Assembly (NCBI RefSeq): GCF_009389715.1
Contig: NC_052399.1
Location: 2,434,938 to 2,498,937 of the forward strand
Length of the DNA stretch: 64,000 bases
Source: Phoenix dactylifera
Lineage: Eukaryota > Streptophyta > Magnoliopsida > Arecales > Arecaceae
Direction of reading: 5' to 3'
The position numbers were made by a program, and so were the translations under genes. The notes under the pieces are model-generated. The model was not told where the DNA came from and searched no databases. It saw nothing but the letters and a program-made list of their open reading frames with translations. The number at the start of each line of letters is the position of its first letter. Within the stretch, counting starts at the first letter, position 1. Positions 12,888 through 21,799 of the stretch are shown here, piece after piece.

Positions 12888-13183
12888 GTGCATGTACGGT
12901 TCCTAAGGGAACCAATTTTGTCCTAATCAACCGACTTTATCGAGAAAGATTACTTTTTTTAGGCCAAGAAGTTGATAGCGAGATCTCGAATCAACTTGTT
13001 GGTCTCATGGTATATCTCAGTATAGAAGATGATACTAGGGATCTTTATTTATTTATAAACTCTCCCGGCGGATGGGTAATACCAGGAATAGCCATTTATG
13101 ATACTATGCAATTTGTGCCACCCGATGTGCATACAATATGCATGGGATTAGCCGCTTCAATGGGATCTTTCATTCTAGCCGGA
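12888..13183 (+). pseudogene. clpP: Nuclear plastid DNA: end of group II intron plus clpP exon 2
   Basis: 12929-13183 encodes 85 residues almost identical to plastid ClpP, the proteolytic subunit of the stromal Clp protease. It runs from [20 protein letters not shown] to [13 protein letters not shown], including the catalytic Ser of ASMGS. The reading stops at the end of exon 2, and the His and Asp of the triad (next exon) are absent. Immediately upstream, GCATGTACGGTTC (about 12890-12902) matches the 3' strand of a group II intron domain V, so the source was unspliced plastid DNA, not RNA. No start codon and no third exon: a non-functional transfer to the nucleus, apparently recent because the frame is intact. 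Confidence 0.85.
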
Positions 13184-15208
13184 GTAGTGATGCATATGAC
13201 CTTTTAATGTCGTCCCATGATCGAATAGAGACAAAGATATGTCCATCCTGGATCAAGCATTTGATAGTAAAATGCCATGTTAACCATACTTTATGCTCTC
13301 AAAACATGCACTGACATATTTCTTGGTATTTTAAATTCAAACTTGCAGCAAACACCAATTAAATCGATCAAATGCTCCAAAAATATTAGATGCACTACTA
13401 TGAATTTGATAACCTATTGGCCCTAGTAGTGACCATCAGCTAGGTACAAAGCTATTAGAAGGCATTATAAAGTAAAAAAAAAAAATGCAATTTCTCTGCC
13501 CTCTTGGTAGATGATCGATATCGAGGTGACTTTAGACAACATATATATTATGCTAGCTAAAAGGTAAATGTTCGAGAAATTAAAAGTGTAACATGACCAT
13601 AGTCCCGTGGTAGGCCCCCGAGATTTCAAAGTCCATTATATTGGTATTTCTCCATATGCTTAACAAGGGCAAATCAATTTTTATGAGCTGACAAAATGGC
13701 TGGTGGTCAACGTAAAAGAGAGAGAAATGTCAACAGGTTGAGTTATCATGAAATATTCAAATTAATGTAAATGTTGAAACATTAAAACACTATTCAGACG
13801 TAGTCAATTAGATCGATAAAAGAGTATCTATTGACTTTGACTATTCTATTTTAGAACTAACAACTCCTTCCAGGGTATGAAAAAAATAAAAGAAAAAATT
13901 TGTTTGAAAAACTTGAATAATTGAATTTTTATTTTTTTCATGTAACAAAAAACAACACTATATGTTCGTACAAAAAACATATCAAAGAATCTAATACTCA
14001 AGACAGCTTATGCCAAGGTTTGGAAGGCTATGCCCGGTTATGTGGCTCATGGTCTACTGTCCTTAGTTTACCAAAAGAATTAATAAGAAAAAGACCAGAC
14101 TCCATCATCCCAAGAGATCAAGGCTCGTCAGTTTTCTTTCTGAAGGCAGCTTATTGGATGGAAATTTCCTCTGCAATCGTTTTCAGTGATAGAATGAACG
14201 GTGTATGATGAAAATTTATGAAGTATATATGCCAAAGAAAACGATATGTTCTTTAATTTGTCATGATCAATACATGTAAACCGTGAAGTGTAAGCATTCT
14301 AAAAGTGATTATGATAAGAATCATAGCCAAATATAACATGAAAATAAAGAAATGAAGCACACAATCTCATACTCTTGCAGAAGTGCTCGGCTAACATCGT
14401 CTCGCTTTTTATCAAGAGTTTTAGACCTACACCCTCTCTGTAAGTGACCCATTCTACTAGGCTCTGCAACAAATTCATGCGACACCTACCCTTCAAGTGG
14501 CAAAACAGATAATTAATATTCTGCTTGGATAACAAATACCTTGTTTATTGCAGCGAATGATGAGATACTGAGATGAACGAAGAGATTGGCTTATTTCGAT
14601 CTAGACGGCTCAAAGAAATTTAAAAGAGCAAACATGGATATAGCCCACTTGTTGCATCTCATTTATATATGCTGTGAGAAAGTTTTATATTCGAGTTACG
14701 AGAGAGGTCGTATAAAGAGACTAACAGGGCTGCAAATTGGGTAGTCTCATATATATAGCTGATCACTTGGGAGAGGCCATGTAGATTGGAGAGAGGGAGT
14801 TGCCTCCGAGACTTGTTCTTTGAATCATCCATTTTATCAAAAAAAATAAAATAAAATCAGTCTTCTCATGGGGATAAATTTCCCAACTTTCATATAAAAT
14901 AATTGATAACTCCGTCTTTTCTTTAAAATGATTATTATGATGCTACAAGTCTGTAACACCCTAACTATAATTCTCAAAACAAAAAAGAAAAAATAGCAGC
15001 ATTATTTAGAGACAAATATCTTGAATATATTAGCTAATGCCTATGGAGAGAGAAGTACCAAAACATGCAAGTCGATGCGACAAGAGAATGGAACTTTATT
15101 ATTGCCTTTCGCTTTATCTTTTATTTTCTGTTTAGCAAATAAAAATTCAATTAAGATCAGATGTTAGGGGACGATTTATCTCCTCGACCGAGATGAAACA
15201 GATGCAAC
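13184..15208. other. Intergenic, no secure gene
   Basis: AT-rich. 14094-14130 resembles part of the 15857-16309 gene (see findings). 14826-14850 has an A-rich run after CCATTTTATC, like the tail of a LINE. No other coding evidence. Confidence 0.45.
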
Positions 15209-15583
15209 TTGCACCTCATTTTCTTGGAAAGTTGGCAAAACGAAAGCAGCCGGCGCACCCTGCGGCGTCTCTTTGCAAGAAGAAGGGGTCATAAAGAACA
15301 GCGCCGCTTCGTGAGCGGGAAGGATTATAAAGGAAGTAGCCGCTTTCTTCTTGGAATGATTCGTCTCTTTGAACGTGCAGCTCTAACCAGAGAAAGTACA
15401 GCTCTTATGTCTAATGTTCTGGCCAGCAACAACGTAAAACTCTTTTCTACTACTTTAACAAAAGAGTACCAAAGTCTTCCATCAAAATTAAAAAAAAAAA
15501 CCAAACGAGTTCGAAAGTCTACAATTTTATTATTATTATTTTATAATAATAATATTTTTATAAAATCATCGCTGTTATTATGA
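15209..15583 (+). CDS. Unrecognised open frame, about 124 codons
   Basis: No ATG-dependent start is certain. The first ~100 residues are basic (RRLFARRRGHKEQRRFVSG, then SKLKKKTKRVRKS), and the DNA of 15235-15470 is more GC-rich than its AT-rich flanks, which is unlike random intergenic sequence. The last 20 residues come from an AT-rich palindrome (TTATTATTATTTTATAATAA region) and are probably not real. The composition looks like an organellar ribosomal-type or otherwise transferred fragment, but I do not recognise it. It could equally be a relic of a transposon. Confidence 0.25.
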   Translation: MHLIFLESWQNESSRRTLRRLFARRRGHKEQRRFVSGKDYKGSSRFLLGMIRLFERAALTRESTALMSNVLASNNVKLFSTTLTKEYQSLPSKLKKKTKRVRKSTILLLLFYNNNIFIKSSLLL

Positions 15584-15765
15584 TAATTTTATAATTTTTT
15601 GATAATGCATGGCTGTTGATAGCCGTTTGCCTTCTAAAGATGGCCATCAAACATGTGCAAACCGTGCACCACAGTGAAATGGCACAATCCATTGACGATT
15701 CCTTAATTTTTTTCGTCATAACAGTTAATTTTTTTTCTCACGTTAGCTGGTGCGTCACCCATGCC

Positions 15766-15773
15766 TATATAAA
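15766..15773 (+). promoter_or_regulatory. TATA box of the 15857 gene
   Basis: TATATAAA stands 84 bases before the ATG at 15857, leaving a 5'UTR of about 50-60 bases. Well placed and of canonical sequence. Confidence 0.7.
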
Positions 15774-15856
15774 GACGTACAGATTGAGGATCCTACGAAC
15801 TCCATCATCCCAATAACTCGACAATCTCTTTTGGGGTGTCATCTTTTTTTGAAGCA

Positions 15857-16309
15857 ATGGAAGCCTCGTGCTCTTTGATCTCCTTCTCCGCCTTCACTTC
15901 CTCCTTTGGATCTCCTCTGCTCCAGAAAACCAAACTCCACCATCGCAAGAGATCAAGACTCGTCGGCTTCTCTCGCAAGAGGGATGCCTACGACCGGGAT
16001 TCAGGCGGCCGGCTTGTCGACGAGAACATGATCGTGCTTCGAAAGAGGATCCATGAGATGAAGGTGGCCGACAGGAACTACGAGGCTCCCTCCGAGTGGA
16101 TGAATTGGGAGAAGCGATGCTACGCAAGCTATGGATCAGACGTGTCGCAATTGGTGGGGATGGTGCAGGCTTTCTTGCTGAATACTCGGCCTGGCTTGGC
16201 CTTTGGGCTGGCGGCGATCATCGCCGTGGCCGTGCCGACATCGGCGGTGATCGTCTTCCATTTGTTGGAGGCGGCCATGTCGCTTCTTGCACGCGGTGGT
16301 GCAGCATAA
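15857..16309 (+). CDS. Small single-exon membrane protein, probably organelle-targeted
   Basis: 150 residues. The open frame runs further upstream, but the first ATG is at 15857 and sits well below the TATA box. Residues 1-45 are Ser-, Arg- and Lys-rich with few acids (MEASCSLISFSAFTSSFG), like a chloroplast or mitochondrial transit peptide. The middle holds MIVLRKRIHEMK and APSEWMNWEKRCY (residues 58-89), a block I remember from a plant-specific uncharacterised family. Residues 114-137 form one hydrophobic helix (LAFGLAAIIAVAVPTSAVIV). No enzyme motif. GC content is well above the flanks, as is usual for monocot coding sequence. Function unknown; a role in an organelle membrane is inference only. 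Confidence 0.8.
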   Translation: MEASCSLISFSAFTSSFGSPLLQKTKLHHRKRSRLVGFSRKRDAYDRDSGGRLVDENMIVLRKRIHEMKVADRNYEAPSEWMNWEKRCYASYGSDVSQLVGMVQAFLLNTRPGLAFGLAAIIAVAVPTSAVIVFHLLEAAMSLLARGGAA

Positions 16310-16625
16310 GTGGTTGGAGGAGTTCTTCCTTCCCTTGTTGCAACTAGTTGGTGCTTTTTTAGTGAAAAATGCCAAACTTTATAAGTTGTTTAATTTCACG
16401 GCAAGCAGTTAATTAGATCACTCTTTCATTCCAATTCTGGTGAAAAATCTTATGTGGATGGATGGATGCTAGATGCCTCACTAGCTCCATAACATCTTGC
16501 ATGTACATAATACCTGTCAAAATCTAATAAATTTGATCATTATATTTGTTTTTTATCCTTTTGTTGGGAAGGAGGACAAGAGGCCGGCCACCAACATGCT
16601 TGCCTTTTAATAAATCTTATATATG

Positions 16626-16630
16626 GTACA
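16626..16630. repeat. Target-site duplication GTACA, left
   Basis: GTACA directly left of the element terminus TGTCACG; the same five bases follow the right terminus at 24083-24087. Confidence 0.8.
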
Positions 16631-16911
16631 TGTCACGCCCCGAACCCGAACTTAGGCCCGGGACGCGCCAGACGCCGCACACCCGCACGGCGGACCGCAC
16701 GGGCGTGCAAGGCTGAATAATCAGACACTCAAGTCACAACATCAGATCACAATATCAATACTAAAAATCTATCATTTATGATAATCAAATCAATAATTCA
16801 ATTTCAAATGTCTCAAATAAAGTTGGTAACATTTATTTACAAGATCAATTACTTATGACAAAATGAATCTAAATCTATTTATGTCCAATGTCATAAGTCC
16901 TCTCCTCCCAC
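16631..16911 (-). repeat. Partial LTR (U5 end only), 281 bp
   Basis: Direct repeat of 18351-18631 with only scattered single-base differences; homology stops abruptly at TCCTCTCCTCCC. On the minus strand this is the last 281 bp of the LTR, ending in the CA of the terminus. The U3 and most of R are deleted, joined directly to the leader. Confidence 0.85.
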
Positions 16912-18089
16912 ATCATCCCAACAAATAAGAGATCCATAGAATCAACAACATTCTCCTGAAACTAACTCAAGTATTTCATCATAATGCCTTTTAGATCAAA
17001 TATTAATGATCTTAACCAGTTTCAAAATAAGTCAAACCACCACACTTCCGCTGCACACTCTGATTTAATCCATTAAATACTCTAAGGTCTCTAAATGATT
17101 TATGACCAAAATATCACTTTGCACTAGGAATAAGAAAATCCAGATTTCAAAACTTTAATTGAAATTTATGTAGAAGATACTAACCATAACTAACCCTCAA
17201 GCCATTAATCAAGTTTAAGGTCACTACATGATCTCCTCAACTTAGAATCCAAAATATCCAGATTTAATTAACTCTGGATTTCTTAGCAATTCAATTACAT
17301 AATTTAGATTAACCTTCCTTCCAAAAGAATTTACTTCAAATTCAATGGGTTAAAAATCATTGAGCCAATATCACTATGATTAGAAATTAACTCTATCAAC
17401 CTTCAAATCTTTCTTCACCAAGATTTTTAATATGTATGATCAATGCTACATATGATAACTCACATAAGCATCTCAAAATCTAAATCTCTACTCAATGGCA
17501 AAGATTCCTAGTTAGATCATAAATCTACACTTTAATTCAAGTTAACACATCCAATAGTCTCCAACAATTATAAAAAAAATTCAGTAGCCCAATCCAAATA
17601 TATGAATTCAATAATTAGAATTTCCCCATCAATATGCCAACTCAATAGCCTCAAAATAAAATCAAATATATCAATAGGAAATAGACCTATTTGTAATATC
17701 CAAACATGCCAATACCACATACAGATTCACATACATATTCAACTTCGACGAACATTCCTTTCAATATTATGAAATCTTCTTAGCTCACTCCAATACTATG
17801 GAAGATCTACGTACAAATCCCACTCTAATAATTAGTAGCAAAACCAAAAGTACGATCACATCATAACCCATATCAAGTTTGAACTTCCAGGTCATTTAAA
17901 TAATATCTGAATATAACCGATATGGCATTGTTGACCTTCGTACAGTTATCTTAGGTCAAACCTCTTTTTTTTTTTATCATGATCAAAGACAATTTATACT
18001 TTCCTTCCACACTCATCGAAAACCAAACCCGATGCATACATTTTATCACTATGCCCAGTGATCTTACACCCTAAGCACCGAATTTAATT

Positions 18090-18330
18090 GTCACGTCCCA
18101 AATGATCATAACCTTAAGCTATGATATTTTTCTGTCACAATCTCTAATGATCTTAAACGTCAAACTCTAATGCCACTAAGGCTACAGTCCCTAGTGGTCT
18201 TAAACCTTAGATTACAATATCATTCCTGTTACAATCTCAGGTGATTATAAACCAAGGCTCTGATAGTTTTTCTATCATAATTCTCCACTGATACTCGCCT
18301 GAACATAAACCCTAGGATACCTTAACCTTA
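18090..18330. repeat. Degenerate tandem repeats of the primer-binding-site region
   Basis: Units start near 18090, 18134, 18182, 18228 and 18278, each 44-50 bp. Each carries variants of GTCACAATCTC, then a TGATCTTAAAC-like word, then AAGCTCTGATA. The last unit, at the LTR edge, contains the real primer-binding site. Confidence 0.55.
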
Positions 18331-18331
18331 A

Positions 18332-18343
18332 GCTCTGATACCA
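18332..18343 (-). promoter_or_regulatory. Primer-binding site, initiator tRNA-Met type
   Basis: On the minus strand TGGTATCAGAGC begins 7 bases after the LTR terminal CA (18351). This is the standard complement to the 3' end of plant initiator tRNA-Met used by Ty3/gypsy and Ty1/copia elements. It fixes the polarity of the leader and shows the LTR 18351-20635 also served as a 5' LTR. Confidence 0.85.
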
Positions 18344-18350
18344 ATAAATC

Positions 18351-20635
18351 TGTCACGCCCCGAACCCGAACTTAGGCCCGGGACGCGCCAGACGCCGCAC
18401 ACCCGCACGGCGGACCGCACGGGCGTGCAAGGCTGAATAATCAGACACTCAAGTCACAACATCAGATCACAATATCAATACTAAAAATCTATCATTTATG
18501 ATAATCAAATCAATAATTCAATTTCAAATATCTCAAATAAAGTTGGTAACATTTATTTACAAGATCAATTACTTATGACAAAATGAATCTAAATCTATCT
18601 ATGTCCAATGTCATAAGTCCTCTCCTCCCGAATCCCCCATCAATCATCTCCTGCAATTATGTCAAAAACAGGTATGAGCTACAACAGCTCAGTAGGTAAC
18701 AACATGCCTAAAGTCACGATAACATGTATTAAAGCATATGCAATATAACTACAGGTCATGTGCACAAATAAATATGATGATCCGCAAACCAATCCGATAC
18801 TCAAGTAATATATATATATATACCATCTTAGTCTATCATATCACGCATAACATAATCCACATATCTACCGCATGACTACGGCCACATCACCCAGTGGCAT
18901 GGTCACACCGAAGTGTCAACACTCTGCTCCAAATGGAGCCCTGCACCGCAGTGCTGCACCCCAGGGTGCCCCAATCTCTGCTCCTCAGAGCATGCTCCGC
19001 AGAGCCAAAACACCCCATAGTGCCGGAACTAGCTCCTCATACAAGTCGACAGGGCCAACGTTTCCACCCCATTGGCGGGAATCCTAGACAATAGTCACGC
19101 GGTCTCCAAAATCACATCCACAAATTCCAACAATCAAACTTAATATAAACATAAGTTTTCAAAACCAATATATATGCATAATAGATTTTCAGATGATCGA
19201 TTTACAGTCAAAAACATGCTTCTAAATGATAATACTGCCAAGAATATAAAACATATCAATATGCTGGAAATAATCACACATATGCATAGTACATGTAAAT
19301 CATACTTTAAGCAAGGTTACCTACCTGGGTTCGCTTAAAAATTCCTGCCACTGATATCACGAACCCCTGATTAAAACACAAACATTAATTATTTAATTAA
19401 TTAAGAAACATAATTTAAACTATTCCCAATCCCTTAAATTTCTAAGTTCATGGATCTAAGAATGGGCCCCTAAGATCAAACATAGACCCTAAAATTAGGA
19501 TCCTTTAAACCCAAGTCAATTGTGGCCCAAACAGATTAGGCCCAATTGAACCAAACCGGATAACAGGTCCGGATCAGATTTCGGGCCCAACCCAAACCAG
19601 CCCACAGTTCCAATTTGGCCCGACTCAGCCCAACACAGATCCCTAGCCCAACCCAAACCAGGTCTGATCAGACCAGATTAGACTCAAGTCAGACTAACCC
19701 AAATTTCTGACTCAGATCCAAACCATAACCCAAACCCATTCACCCAAATCCAGATCAAACCAAATACAAGGATTAGGTGGAACCGGTTCATAATCTAAAC
19801 CGGTTCATGGTCTGATCCCCACTTGAGGCACGGATCTCAAAGCCAGGAAAAACCCAGGCCGAATGAAGAAGAAGAAGAAGAAAGAGAAGAAGAAGAAGGA
19901 AGAGAAGAAGAAGAAGAAGAAGAAGAAAGGAAAAGGAAGAAGGGGGGGGGGGTGGCTGGTGATTCCGGTCGGCCCTCGGCGGCCGACTGTGGCCCTCGAC
20001 GGCGGCGCTCGGCCAGCCGCCGTCGGCTACCCCACCTTCACAGGCGGCACCGAAAGAGAAGAAGAAGAAGAGGAGAAGGAGAGGAAGAAAAAGAGGAAAG
20101 AGAGGGAGCTCGGGCTGGGAAGCCCGGCCCCCCGTTCGCCCATCTCCGGCCGAACCCGTTTCGGCCGGATTGACCCCGGCCGGCCACTGTCGGCCGGCCG
20201 AAATTCACCAAGAACTTCCCCCGAAACAGGGGAAGTGAAACCGACCGATTCCCATCATTTTTCTCCCTTAAATCTATATAAAAAAAAATCTATTTAGTCT
20301 TGCTCACCTCCGGTCGTCGACGAGTGGTTCCCCGGCGTCGATGGCGGCTCCGGCAGCGGCGGCGGCTCCGGCGGCGGCAGCGGCTCTCAAGGAAGGGGAA
20401 AGAGGAGGAATGGGGCTCTCAGAGAAGAGAGAGAGAGGGAGAGAGAGAGATAGAGAGGGAGAGAGAGGGAGAGAGGGAGAGAGGGGAAGAGGGAAGAGGG
20501 GGGTGCGAAGATCCCGCTGGCCGTTCGGCCGGCGTGGTCTTCGTGGGGCGACATGAAGAGCGAACTGAAGTCGGCATCCATTGCCGACTTCAGTTCTTTG
20601 GGCCCAATAACAGGCCCAAAATTCAAGTCTTTACA
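18351..20635 (-). repeat. Complete gypsy LTR, left copy
   Basis: On the minus strand it starts TGTAAAGAC (20635) and ends GCGTGACA (18351), 2285 bp with TG...CA ends. It contains (GAA/TTC)n and (GA/CT)n tracts, CGGCCGG-rich DNA and a cluster of short hairpins. It is flanked by the pol 3' end on one side and the leader on the other. The Arg/Glu/Lys-rich frames here (for example 19823-20173) are translations of these repeats, not proteins. Confidence 0.9.
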
Positions 20636-20683
20636 CTCTAACCAACTAAAAAAAAAATTTCGTCCTCGAAATTAAAACATACC

Positions 20684-21202
20684 TCAATCCAAGAACAAGG
20701 CAGGAAACTTCTCTCTCATCTCCTCCTCCAACTCCCAAGTAGCTTCTCTCTCACTGTGATTGCTCCACTGCACCTTTACATAAGGAATCGTGCGCCTCCT
20801 CAAAACTTGGTCCTTCCTATCCACTATACGGATAGGCTGCTCAACATAAGAAAGATCTGCGCGGAGCTGCAAAGGTGCCACTTCAATCACATGATTTGGA
20901 TCAGCAATATACTTCCTCAGCATGGAGACATGAAATACAGAATGAACTCCCGATAGAGCAGGTGGAAGTGCCAATCTATAAGCAACAGATCCAACTCTCT
21001 CGAGAATCTCGAAGGGTCCCACATATCTCGGACTGAGCTTGCCTCGAACTCCAAACCGCATGATCCCTTTAGAAGGGGATACTCTGAGGAACACATGATC
21101 TCCGACCTGAAATTCCAATTCCCGCCTCCTGATATCAGCATAACTCTTCTGTCTGCTCTGAGCTGCCCGAAGTCGTTCTCTGATCAGCTGAACCTTCTCC
21201 AC
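20684..21202 (-). pseudogene. Gypsy pol 3' end: integrase C-terminus and chromodomain, left copy
   Basis: 172 residues. Residues 1-30 read VQLIRERLRAAQSRQKSYAD, typical of the gypsy integrase C-terminal region. LEFQVGDHVFLRVSP and GKLSPRYVGPFEIL are the GPY/F module, followed by YRLALPP and VFHVSMLRKY. The final 60 residues (VLRRRTIPYVKVQWSNH, then EATWELEEEM) are a chromodomain-like tail characteristic of chromoviruses. Reverse transcriptase, RNase H and the integrase catalytic core are missing, so it is a broken gene. The stop at 20684 is followed by the short spacer and the LTR start, as in an intact element. Confidence 0.9.
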
Positions 21203-21751
21203 ATTCTGGGTCCAGAGATTATTCAGCAGACAGTGGAGAAGGTTCAGCTGATCAGAGAACGACTTCGGGCAGCTCAGAGCAGACAGAAGAGTTATGCTGA
21301 TATCAGGAGGCGGGAATTGGAATTTCAGATCGGAGATTATGTGTTCCTCAGAGTATCCCCTTCTAAAGGGATCATGCGGTTTGGAGTTCGAGGCAAGCTC
21401 AGTCCGAGATATGTGGGACCCTTCGAGATTCTCGAGAGAGTTGGATCTGTTGCTTATAGATTGGCACTTCCACCTGCTCTATCGGGAGTTCATTCTGTAT
21501 TTCATGTCTCCATGCTGAGGAAGTATATTGCTGATCCAAATCATGTGATTGAAGTGGCACCTTTGCAGCTCCGCGCAGATCTTTCTTATGTTGAGCAGCC
21601 TATCCGTATAGTGGATAGGAAGGACCAAGTTTTGAGGAGGCGCACGATTCCTTATGTAAAGGTGCAGTGGAGCAATCACAGTGAGAGAGAAGCTACTTGG
21701 GAGTTGGAGGAGGAGATGAGAGAGAAGTTTCCTGCCTTGTTCTTGGATTGA
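21203..21751 (+). pseudogene. Gypsy pol 3' end, right copy
   Basis: Same product as the left copy but 30 nt longer at its 5' side: LGPEIIQQTVEKV reads through the central spacer, so those 30 bp belong to this copy. The upstream residues of the open frame (21095-21202) come from the antisense of the left arm and are not gypsy protein. It differs from the left copy at QIGDYVF versus QVGDHVF. The stop TGA at 21749-21751 is followed by TTCGAGGACGAAAT, a sequence commonly found just before the 3' LTR of this lineage. Confidence 0.9.
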
Positions 21752-21799
21752 GGTATGTTTTAATTTCGAGGACGAAATTTTTTTTTTAGTTGGTTAGAG

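Larger units (their letters stand above)
16912..18350 (-). other. Gypsy leader (untranslated region) of the composite element
   Basis: 1.44 kb, AT-rich, without a long frame, lying between the partial and the complete LTR. On the minus strand it starts 1 bp after the LTR end and carries the primer-binding site within 20 bp. No gag sequence is seen, so the leader is fused to the truncated LTR by a deletion of all coding sequence. 18090-18330 consists of degenerate repeats of the primer-binding-site region. Confidence 0.7.

Noticed and set aside
12716..12928. Upstream extension of the clpP open frame
   Set aside because: Not ClpP sequence; it reads through plastid intron-like and unidentified DNA, so no chimeric protein is proposed.
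19823..20641. Several long Glu/Lys/Arg-rich open frames (and their mirror copies near 21794-22610)
   Set aside because: They are translations of GAA and GA microsatellites within the LTR and occur in several phases on both arms.
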